A stretch of 17,707 nucleotides of DNA from Victivallales bacterium Lenti_02 (GTDB lineage: Bacteria; Verrucomicrobiota; Lentisphaeria; Oligosphaerales; Lenti-02), in contig LVAZ01000267.1 in assembly GCA_001603055.1 (NCBI GenBank), positions 1 through 17,707 of the forward strand, in the 5' to 3' direction. The translations under genes and the position numbers were made by a program. Under the pieces are notes generated by a model. That model ran no database searches. It worked only from the letters and a program-made list of their open reading frames with translations, and was not told where the DNA came from. Of this stretch, positions 8,440 to 14,477 are shown piece after piece. Position 1 is the stretch's first letter, and the number at the start of each line of letters is the position of its first letter.

Positions 8440-9990
8440 CTACGCGCCGATGATCCGGGGCATGGGGCGGGGGGCCTTGGCCATTTCGCCGTAGAGGAAG
8501 CGGAGCAGCAGCTCGCCTTTCAGCGCCTGGCAGTCGGGGACGCTCCAGAGGTTGTGCAGCTCGCCGGGGTCTTCCTGCAAGTCGTACAGCTCGCCGTACT
8601 CGCGATGGTAGTGAACGGTGATCTTGTAGCGCGAACCGATATAGGTGCGCAGGTTCATGGTGGTGGGCTGGTGCTGGTTCTCGACGATCACATGGTCGCG
8701 GATCGTGGGCACCTCGCCGAACCAGACCGGCTTCTCGTCCACCCCCGCCATGGTGCGCGGCACCGGCAGCCCCGCGACGCTCAGGAAGGTCTGCGCCAAA
8801 TCCACCGTGGACTGGAGCGACTGGGAGACCACCCCCTGCGGCACCGTGCCCGGCAGGCTGACCAGGAGGGGAACCCGGAGCAGGTCCTCGTAGTGGTGGA
8901 TCGCCTTCATGGTCAGACCGTGCTGGCCCCAGAAGTCGCCGTGGTCGCTGGTGAAGCAGACCAGGGTGCTTGCGGCCAGCCCCAGCTCGTCGAGCTGGTC
9001 GATGATCTTGCCGACATAGGCATCGAGCATGGTCATCATGCCGTACATGGTGGCAATGTGCCTGGCCTTCACCTCGCGGGAGCGGAGATGGCTGCCCGCG
9101 CCGTGGATGCCATGCCCCTCCGGCTCCTGGAAGGCGCTGAAATCGGGCCGTTCCTGCTGGGAGAGCGCGAAGTACGGCGGCTTGTCCTCGAATTCGCCCT
9201 CGGTGAACTCGGGCACGGTCACTTTGGCCGGATCGTACATGCTGGCGTAGGGCTCGGGCACCATGTACTGGGGATGGGGATCGAAGAAGCTGGCCCAGAG
9301 GAAGAAATTCTCCCCCGCTTCGGCATACTGCTTCATCAGGGCGTTGGTGCGCTCCGCGATCCAGGCGTTGTAGTGGATGTCCTCGGGAATCTCCCAGGCC
9401 TCGCCCGGACGGCGCTGGGCGTGGGGGGAGTCGGTCAGGGGATCGCCCTCGGCGAAGGGCTTGCCGTTGGGGAGGAAATACTCGCGCCAGTTGGCGTAGC
9501 CCTTCTCGATCATCCACAGCGCGTAGTGCTGCCCCGCGTGCCCCTCGTCGGTATGGTTGCGGGCCAGCTCGGCCCGCTCGAACCCGTAGAAGGGGCCGGT
9601 GAAACCGCGCCAGAAGTCGAGGTCGTGCAGCTTGGGATAGGCCTCGATCGAAGGATACTCCGGCGTGGACTTGAGCGGCTGGAAATGGGCCTTGCCCACC
9701 AGGGCCGTGCGGTAGCCGCCCCGCTGGAAGCAGTCGCCGACCGTGGGCACGTCCTCCATCAGCTTGGTGCCCAGGCTGTAGGCCCCGTGCTGGCTGGGAT
9801 AGAGGCCCGTGATCCAGCTCGCCCGCGTGGGTGTACAGGTGGGGTTCACCGTGTAGGCCCGGTGGAAGGCCATGCCCCGCGCCGCCAGGCGGTCCAGATT
9901 CGGAGTCTTCACCTCGGGATTCAGATAGCCCAGCGTGAACCAGTGCTGCTGGTCGCTGGTGATGAAGAGGACGTTTCTGCGCTCGCTCAT
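8440..9990 (-). CDS. type I sulfatase (formylglycine-dependent)
   Basis: A 516-residue sulfatase of the alkaline phosphatase superfamily (S1 family), which hydrolyses sulfate esters. The catalytic cysteine C52 lies in CTPTR (C-x-P-x-R), the site converted to formylglycine by a maturase. Metal-site residues include D13 in ITSDQQHW and D349-H350 in TSDHGDFWGQHG; GKAHF at 99-103 is a further active-site segment. The C-terminal DLQEDPGELHNL (470-481) is the usual sulfatase end motif. I chose the ATG at 9988-9990 because AGGAG lies 6-7 bp upstream and the family motif starts right after it; an in-frame ATG 48 bp further upstream lacks this. No signal peptide is visible, so the enzyme looks cytoplasmic, unlike many polysaccharide sulfatases. 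The substrate cannot be told. It is convergent with the hybrid kinase. Confidence 0.93.
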   Translation of the reverse strand: MSERRNVLFITSDQQHWFTLGYLNPEVKTPNLDRLAARGMAFHRAYTVNPTCTPTRASWITGLYPSQHGAYSLGTKLMEDVPTVGDCFQRGGYRTALVGKAHFQPLKSTPEYPSIEAYPKLHDLDFWRGFTGPFYGFERAELARNHTDEGHAGQHYALWMIEKGYANWREYFLPNGKPFAEGDPLTDSPHAQRRPGEAWEIPEDIHYNAWIAERTNALMKQYAEAGENFFLWASFFDPHPQYMVPEPYASMYDPAKVTVPEFTEGEFEDKPPYFALSQQERPDFSAFQEPEGHGIHGAGSHLRSREVKARHIATMYGMMTMLDAYVGKIIDQLDELGLAASTLVCFTSDHGDFWGQHGLTMKAIHHYEDLLRVPLLVSLPGTVPQGVVSQSLQSTVDLAQTFLSVAGLPVPRTMAGVDEKPVWFGEVPTIRDHVIVENQHQPTTMNLRTYIGSRYKITVHYHREYGELYDLQEDPGELHNLWSVPDCQALKGELLLRFLYGEMAKAPRPMPRIIGA

Positions 9991-10025
9991 GGGGGCTCCT
10001 GGCGGAAGGGACGGAATGGAACTGA

Positions 10026-10054
10026 ATTCTAGCACCAAGACGCCACGGTTCCAA
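10026..10054 (-). promoter_or_regulatory. sulfatase promoter candidate
   Basis: On the minus strand, TTGGAA (10054-10049, four of six) and TAGAAT (10031-10026, five of six) are separated by exactly 17 bp. The -10 lies 35 bp before the sulfatase ATG. It sits just downstream of the terminator-like hairpin at 10071-10100, so the sulfatase is probably transcribed separately from the pseudopilin gene. Confidence 0.5.
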
Positions 10055-10070
10055 GCGCCGCAAACGCGAA

Positions 10071-10100
10071 CAGGTTCCCCGGCCGCAACTGGGGAGCCTG
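10071..10100 (-). terminator. terminator-like hairpin after the pseudopilin gene
   Basis: CAGG, one mismatch, then TCCCC; a 10-nt loop; then GGGGA, one mismatch, and CCTG. This gives nine pairs interrupted by a C-A mismatch when read on the minus strand. It starts 16 bp after the pseudopilin stop. The following minus-strand bases (TTCGCGTTT) form only a weak T-tract. Confidence 0.4.
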
Positions 10101-10116
10101 CGGAAGAGGGCGGAAA

Positions 10117-10806
10117 TCAGCGGTCGGGATACGGAATCGCCTCGACCTCGAGGGAACCGCCCAGCCAGGTGATGTACCAGGGAGCGGCGTCGTTGTCACA
10201 GCGGCAGCAGAATTCGCGGAGACCGAGGGAGGCCGCATGCCCGTCCAGATAGAGGACGTTCATGCGGTTGTTGTGCCGGTTGGGACCTTCCAGCTTGCTG
10301 TCCCAGTCCAGGTCCAGCTCCTCCATCAGCCCGGCCCAGTCGTTGTCGCCGGGGCGGACGGACTGGTCGCCGCAGTCGAAGGCGAGATAGGTTTCGCTGG
10401 TTTTCTTGGCAAGACGAACTTTCCGGCCCTCGAGACCATCATAGTTCCAGCCGTAGTTGCCGTCGTAGCTGCGGAAACCGTCCGGCGTGTCCGCCGGGGC
10501 CGCATCGGGGCTGGTGGGGCATTCGAGCGGCCCGACTCCGCCCAGGTAGGGGCGGATGTAGGCCCAGCCATTGTAGCCGGCGTAGCGGTAGTAGCTGTCG
10601 TCGACGACATAGCCGGGGAAATGCCGTTCGTTGTCGTCGTGGTACATCGAGAAGGCCAGGCCGATCTGGCGCAGGTTGCCCTGGCAGTTGGCCGAGTTGG
10701 CCCGCTCGCGGGCGCTGGCCAGGGCGGGCAGCAGCATCGAGGCCAGAATGGCGATGATGGCGATCACGACCAGCAATTCGATCAGGGTGAACGGATGTCG
10801 TCTCAT
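10117..10806 (-). CDS. pseudopilin-like protein (type II secretion/PulG N-terminus, H-x-DG-like C-terminus)
   Basis: A 229-residue protein with a class III (prepilin) leader. A basic MRRHP is followed by FTLIELLVVIAIIAILAS, so mature residues would be F1 and E5, and the hydrophobic helix would anchor it in the membrane after prepilin peptidase processing. The residue before the cut is proline (P5), not the standard glycine. Near the C-terminus is NVLYLDGHAASL, the DGH-type ending of the large pseudopilin-like families expanded in Planctomycetes and Lentisphaerota. The cargo or role of these proteins is not established; many sit beside sulfatases and glycan enzymes, as here. The start is supported by AGAGGA 8 bp upstream. 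The leader contains a long imperfect hairpin (10808-10892) that overlaps this ribosome site. It lies 129 bp after the DUF6807 gene on the same strand. Confidence 0.88.
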   Translation of the reverse strand: MRRHPFTLIELLVVIAIIAILASMLLPALASARERANSANCQGNLRQIGLAFSMYHDDNERHFPGYVVDDSYYRYAGYNGWAYIRPYLGGVGPLECPTSPDAAPADTPDGFRSYDGNYGWNYDGLEGRKVRLAKKTSETYLAFDCGDQSVRPGDNDWAGLMEELDLDWDSKLEGPNRHNNRMNVLYLDGHAASLGLREFCCRCDNDAAPWYITWLGGSLEVEAIPYPDR

Positions 10807-10807
10807 C

Positions 10808-10892
10808 GGGCAATTCCTCTAGTTGACATGGTTGGCTAGCGATGGCCGCAATGGCCTTTGACGCTACCCAACATGCCCCGCGAGAATTGCCC
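10808..10892 (-). promoter_or_regulatory. long imperfect hairpin in the pseudopilin leader
   Basis: In the minus-strand transcript, three nested stems can form. Outer: GGGCAATTC (10892-10884) with GAATTGCCC (10816-10808), nine perfect pairs. Middle: 13 pairs made of CATG/CATG, TTGG/CCAA and TAGCG/CGCTA (10827-10841 with 10862-10875), with one bulge and one mismatch. Inner: GGCC/GGCC (10844-10847 with 10853-10856). The 3' outer arm begins at the end of the AGAGGA ribosome site and runs to within one base of the pseudopilin ATG. Closing it would hide the start region. It may be a translation-controlling leader, or a processing or termination site after the DUF6807 gene. No known riboswitch class was recognised. 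Confidence 0.5.
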
Positions 10893-10935
10893 CGGAGTGA
10901 GCGGCCTGTTCGTATTTCGCGAGTCCGTCCGGCGG

Positions 10936-12087
10936 CTAGCCGATGGCGACGGCGGGCGGATTCACGTAGTCGTGGAAGCGCCCGGCCACATCGGCGGCGA
11001 CGGTGGTCCCCGCATGGAAAAGCACCCGGTAGCGGAAGGTCAGCTCCCCGCCTGCGGGCAGGACATGGGTGCCGTCCACCGACTTGTCCCCGAGGAAGTG
11101 GGAGAGCCCGAAGGGATTGGCGGTCATCAACCCGTAATTGCGCACATGCCAGTAGGTGGGATAGCGGAAGTTCCGGGGATGGTCGAGGATGGCGATGCCC
11201 ACCGTGTCGCCCGCGACGGGGCCGTAGTAGTCGCACCAGTGGGCGCGCTTGCCCCAGGTCTCGGCCTCGTTGGTGCCGCCGTAGGAGTTGACGATGGTGC
11301 CCTTGCCGCTGGCGTCCATGCTCGAGGCCACGCGGATCGAGCAGATGCCGCCCTCCTTGGTGTCGCCGAACCGCACCTCGCCCGCCGTGGCCCGGAACGT
11401 CACCCGGAGGTCCACCGCCCGGCAGGCGGCGGAAAGATTGTGGAAGCAAATCTCCCGGTCTTCCTCGAGCTGCTTCACGCCCGTCTCCGACACCCAGTCC
11501 AGGGAGCAGGCGATGCGCCCGAACACCGGGCCCGACACCGGCGTCTCCAGCTTGCGCACGACCTGACGGGCGTGGCCCTTGGGGTTCTCGCTCCAGTTGT
11601 CCGTCCCGTTCACCTCGCCCCAGGCGACCCAGAAACTCTTGTGGTGGGGATGGTCCTGGCTTTCCCCCGGCACGTCGGCGAGGACGGGATAGGCGCGGGT
11701 CATCGGCTCGCCGAAGGGGCCGACCACCGGATGCAGGAAGGGGCGCGCCCAGTTCCCGCCGAAATGGAAGGCGGTGAACAGCTTGCCGTTCAGCAGCACG
11801 TCGATCCGCCCGGCTTCCGCCTCGCGCAACTCGACCCCGCGCCCGACCGCTGGCTCGCCCTCGGCAAGCAGGTAGGCCGCCTCCCGCCGGGCCGCCAGCC
11901 CGTCCACGATCCAGGAAACCCGCAACGAGTCGCCGCCTGCCTCGATCTGGCACGGCACCGCCGTCTTCTGCCCCTCGGGGGTCAGCGCCAGCCGCTCCGC
12001 AACCAATCCCGCGGACGGCACGACGGCGGTCACGGGGCACTGCCGGCGATCATGCTCGCCAGCCTTCACGACAAGTCGAATCGTCAT
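10936..12087 (-). CDS. DUF6807 / PmoA-like family protein
   Basis: A 383-residue protein of the family annotated as methane oxygenase PmoA or DUF6807, common in Planctomycetes and Lentisphaerota; it is not the membrane methane monooxygenase subunit. Visible family marks are RPFLHPVVGPFGEPMTRAYP (115-134), DHPHHKSFWVAWGEVNG (145-161) and a late HWCDYYGPVAGDTVGIAILD block. The fold is expected to be beta-rich and galactose mutarotase-like, and the conserved histidines suggest a metal or sugar site (inference). No reaction has been firmly established for it as far as I know. The start at 12087 is chosen because GGAG lies 7 bp upstream and an N-terminal beta strand follows; an in-frame ATG 93 bp upstream would add a low-complexity stretch. 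No signal peptide is seen. It is the first gene of a minus-strand group and is divergent from the glycosyltransferase. Confidence 0.85.
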   Translation of the reverse strand: MTIRLVVKAGEHDRRQCPVTAVVPSAGLVAERLALTPEGQKTAVPCQIEAGGDSLRVSWIVDGLAARREAAYLLAEGEPAVGRGVELREAEAGRIDVLLNGKLFTAFHFGGNWARPFLHPVVGPFGEPMTRAYPVLADVPGESQDHPHHKSFWVAWGEVNGTDNWSENPKGHARQVVRKLETPVSGPVFGRIACSLDWVSETGVKQLEEDREICFHNLSAACRAVDLRVTFRATAGEVRFGDTKEGGICSIRVASSMDASGKGTIVNSYGGTNEAETWGKRAHWCDYYGPVAGDTVGIAILDHPRNFRYPTYWHVRNYGLMTANPFGLSHFLGDKSVDGTHVLPAGGELTFRYRVLFHAGTTVAADVAGRFHDYVNPPAVAIG

Positions 12088-12110
12088 GACTTTTCTCCAT
12101 TTTCGGTCCG

Positions 12111-12181
12111 GAATCCACCAAGGGGGGGCACTTGGGCAATCTATTGCGGGAACCGGCGAATGGAAGGTTGCCGAATCCACC
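12111..12181. repeat. direct repeat GAATCCACC in a divergent promoter region
   Basis: GAATCCACC occurs at 12111-12119 and 12173-12181, 62 bp apart (close to six helical turns), in the 149-bp gap between the divergent DUF6807 and glycosyltransferase genes. Both copies are preceded by CCG-like bases. The second copy directly precedes TATAGT (12183-12188), a five-of-six -10 box for the glycosyltransferase. It could be a regulator site; no matching regulator gene adjoins it. Confidence 0.3.
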
Positions 12182-12182
12182 G

Positions 12183-12188
12183 TATAGT
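12183..12188 (+). promoter_or_regulatory. -10-like box before the glycosyltransferase gene
   Basis: TATAGT matches the -10 consensus in five of six positions and ends 48 bp before the chosen ATG. No good -35 is found at 16-18 bp spacing, so an activator or extended element would be needed. Low confidence. Confidence 0.25.
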
Positions 12189-12236
12189 GAACGATGTTGT
12201 GGAGGAAACTGTCCGATTACTGTTCCGAGACTTCCT

Positions 12237-13343
12237 ATGGCTGAAGCTATCCGCATCCTGCATGTTGTCCACTCGCTCGAACATGGCGGCATGGAGCATG
12301 TGCTGACCATGGTGGCCGGCGAGTTGGCATCGCGCGGATTCGACATCCACGTCTGCTGCCTCGACGACCCCGGCCAACTGGCCGACCGTCTGCCCGACGG
12401 CCAGGTCCACGCCCTCAATCGCCAGCCAGGATTCCGGCTGGCGACCATCGCCGCCCTGCGGGCGCAGATTCGGCGACTTCGCCCACGTCTGCTCCACACC
12501 CACAACTACGGTCCCCTGCTTTACGGTGTGCCGGCCTCGCTCTGGGGCATGTCCGTGCCCATCCTTCACGGCGAACACGCGCAGCTCCCCCCCGAGCAAC
12601 TGACCCCGCGCCACCGCCGCCTGCGCCGCCTGCTCTACACGGCCTGCCGCCAAATCCATACGGTTTCCACCTCCCAGTGCACGGAGCTGCTGGACCTGTT
12701 CCCCGGCGTCCGCAGCAAGCTGGTTCCCGTCGTCAACGGGGTGGATGCCAAGCGCTTCGCGCCGGGCGACAAGCGGGCCTGCCGGGAACGTCTGGGGCTC
12801 CCCCTGGACCTCACTCTGGTGGGCATCGTGGGCCGTTTCCGTTCGGTCAAGCGCCATGTCCCGCTGGTGGAGGCCATGGGTTCCGTGCCTCCAACCGTGG
12901 GTCTGGTGATCATCGGCGAAGGCCCCGAACGCCCGGCCATCGAGGCTGCCGTGGCCGCCAGCCCGGCCCGCGAGCGCATCTTCCTGATCGGCCATCAGGA
13001 CGACCCCCGGCCCGCTCTGCAATCCCTCGATCTGCTCGCCATCCCCAGCGTGGCCGAGGGGCTGTCCAACGCCCTGCTCGAGGCCATGGCCTGCGGCGTG
13101 CCCGCCCTGGCCAACGACGCCTGCGGCAATTCCGAGGCCATCATCCACGACGAGAACGGCTGGGTGGTCCCCATGCCCACCAGCGCCGACATCGCCGCCC
13201 GGCTCACGGATGCCGTCGCGGACCCCGCCCGGCTCGCCGCCTTCGGCCAAGTCGCCCGCCGATACATGCTCGACCTTTTCGCCTTCGAGCACACGGTGGA
13301 CCACTACGAAGCGCTCTACCACAATCTGACCCGTCGCGAGTAG
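12237..13343 (+). CDS. GT4-like glycosyltransferase (GT-B fold)
   Basis: A 368-residue retaining glycosyltransferase of the GT4 type, which transfers a sugar from a nucleotide sugar during cell-surface or exopolysaccharide synthesis. The N-terminal acceptor domain has HVVHSLEHGGMEHV (9-22) and LLHTHNYGPLLYG (85-97). The C-terminal donor domain has VVNGVD (165-170), VGRFRSVK (198-205), VIIGEGPER (224-232) and the E-x7-E signature E274 to E282 in EGLSNALLEAMACGVPAL. The protein is full length. I chose the ATG at 12237 because the Rossmann strand starts right after it; an earlier in-frame ATG at 12132 adds 35 residues unlike the family. No strong ribosome site precedes 12237 (GAGA only), so translation may be weak. 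No other surface-polysaccharide gene is next to it. Its 3' end is convergent with uvsE, with 4 bp between the stops. The sugar and acceptor are unknown. Confidence 0.88.
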   Translation: MAEAIRILHVVHSLEHGGMEHVLTMVAGELASRGFDIHVCCLDDPGQLADRLPDGQVHALNRQPGFRLATIAALRAQIRRLRPRLLHTHNYGPLLYGVPASLWGMSVPILHGEHAQLPPEQLTPRHRRLRRLLYTACRQIHTVSTSQCTELLDLFPGVRSKLVPVVNGVDAKRFAPGDKRACRERLGLPLDLTLVGIVGRFRSVKRHVPLVEAMGSVPPTVGLVIIGEGPERPAIEAAVAASPARERIFLIGHQDDPRPALQSLDLLAIPSVAEGLSNALLEAMACGVPALANDACGNSEAIIHDENGWVVPMPTSADIAARLTDAVADPARLAAFGQVARRYMLDLFAFEHTVDHYEALYHNLTRRE

Positions 13344-13347
13344 CCCG

Positions 13348-14256
13348 TCACACCCGCCAGCCACGCTCCCGCAGCTCGCCCGCCAGCCGCCGGATGGCCA
13401 GTTCCTTCGCCTTCGCCTCGATCTCCACCGTGGCATCGAGTTCCCGCCAGCACTCGGGCAGATCGGCGGGATCGAGGAAATCGTGGTGCGGCCTGGCATC
13501 GCCGCTGCCCCAGCCGGCCTTGGGGCTGGACACATGGAACAGGGGCTCGCGATCCCAGGTGGCCAGCACGGCCGCCGTCGCCGCCTCGATGCTCAGCCCG
13601 TCCCCAAGGCACCGGTGGTGATGCACATCGTAGACCAGAGGCACCCCGGTCGCCCGGCACACCGGCAGCAGATCGAGGGGCGTGAAGGAACGGTCGTCGT
13701 TCTCGAACGTCAGCCGGGAACGGACCCCTGCGGGCAAACCCTCGACGGCGCGGACGAGCCGGGCCAGGGATTCCACCTTGTCGCCGTACACGCCCCCCGC
13801 ATGGATGTTCACCACATCCGCCCCGACCCATGCCGCCACCTCGGCATGGTAGGCCAGGTCCGCCAGGGAACTGGCGACCACCTCGGGCCGGGGCGAGTTG
13901 AGCAGGACGAACTGATCGGGATGGAAGGTCAACCGCACCTTCGCCTCCCGCGCCCGCTCGCCGCAGGCCCGGAAGGCCGCGCGCACCGCCTCCCCGTTCG
14001 GCAGCTCGTCCACCCCGTAGCCCGCCTCGGGATGGGTCTTCACCGGCAGAATCTGGCTGTTGATCCGGAAACTCCCGATGCCATGCCCCGCGCAATAGCC
14101 GATGGCCGCCGCCAGCGCCGCCGCATTCTCCAGGCATAGCTCGCCCAATCTGGCCAGCGCCGCCTGCCTCGGCATGCCCAGCAGGTGTTTCGCCGTCGTC
14201 GTCCGAAAACGAATCGGCTCCTCGGCGAAGATGCAGCAAAGCCCCAAGCGCAGCAT
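13348..14256 (-). CDS. uvsE: UV damage endonuclease UvsE/UVDE
   Basis: A 302-residue TIM-barrel nuclease, which nicks DNA 5' to UV photoproducts and other lesions as an alternative to UvrABC. Segments matching the family include RINSQILP (64-71), HPDQF (112-116), NIHAGG (150-155), TFENDD (183-188), YDVHHHR (209-215), HVSSP (241-245), HHDF (257-260) and VEIEAKAKE (277-285). By spacing, H112, H152, E185, D210, H213, H241, H258 and E280 line up with the metal ligands reported for Thermus thermophilus UVDE. The lysine that is carboxylated there (Lys229, two residues before a ligand histidine) is leucine here (L239). The start at 14256 is the family-like MLRLGLCC; a longer in-frame start adds 17 unrelated residues. 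GGGGGT lies upstream as a weak ribosome site. It is convergent with the glycosyltransferase. Confidence 0.93.
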   Translation of the reverse strand: MLRLGLCCIFAEEPIRFRTTTAKHLLGMPRQAALARLGELCLENAAALAAAIGYCAGHGIGSFRINSQILPVKTHPEAGYGVDELPNGEAVRAAFRACGERAREAKVRLTFHPDQFVLLNSPRPEVVASSLADLAYHAEVAAWVGADVVNIHAGGVYGDKVESLARLVRAVEGLPAGVRSRLTFENDDRSFTPLDLLPVCRATGVPLVYDVHHHRCLGDGLSIEAATAAVLATWDREPLFHVSSPKAGWGSGDARPHHDFLDPADLPECWRELDATVEIEAKAKELAIRRLAGELRERGWRV

Positions 14257-14357
14257 GGCAAGACCCCCGGATGCGTTTCCCTGTTCCGACTCGCCCCGCC
14301 GACCCAAGTTGCGCCCACCCCCCCAACGTGGCGGCGAAATGACAGCCTGGACGGCGA

Positions 14358-14396
14358 TTGGCCAGATAGTGCTAGAGATTGGCGCGAAAGTGGAGG
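14358..14396 (+). promoter_or_regulatory. operator copy A, tandem TTGGC half-sites (putative AraC-family site)
   Basis: Two half-sites in direct orientation, TTGGCCAGATAGT (14358-14370) and TTGGCGCGAAAGT (14379-14391), agree at 10 of 13 positions and start exactly 21 bp apart, two helical turns. The 39-bp stretch matches the copy at 16821-16859 in 33 positions. Direct 21-bp-spaced half-sites are the classical layout for AraC-family activators, and such a regulator is encoded at 15927-16781. It lies 81 bp before the ADP-ribosylglycohydrolase start. Confidence 0.7.
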
Positions 14397-14416
14397 CGGT
14401 AACCGCGCCGGACCCC

Positions 14417-14422
14417 TATTTT
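14417..14422 (+). promoter_or_regulatory. -10-like box of the ADP-ribosylglycohydrolase promoter
   Basis: TATTTT starts 38 bp after the start of the second half-site of operator A, the same spacing as at the other operator copy. No -35 consensus lies at the matching place (AGGCGG), which fits an activator-dependent promoter. The box forms the loop of a short inverted repeat, GGACCCC/GGGGACC with one mismatch (14410-14429). Confidence 0.5.
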
Positions 14423-14477
14423 GGGGACCGGACGTTGCGTACCCCCAAGCCCCACCATCAGAACAGGATTCGTCTCC

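Noticed and set aside
9991..10116. Third copy of the TTGGC operator before the sulfatase
   Set aside because: TTGG occurs twice on the minus strand but 16 bp apart and without the rest of the half-site, so the sulfatase is not placed in the AraC regulon.
10823..10828. Perfect TTGACA on the plus strand
   Set aside because: No -10 at usual spacing and no plus-strand gene follows; it lies in the loop between stems of the pseudopilin leader.
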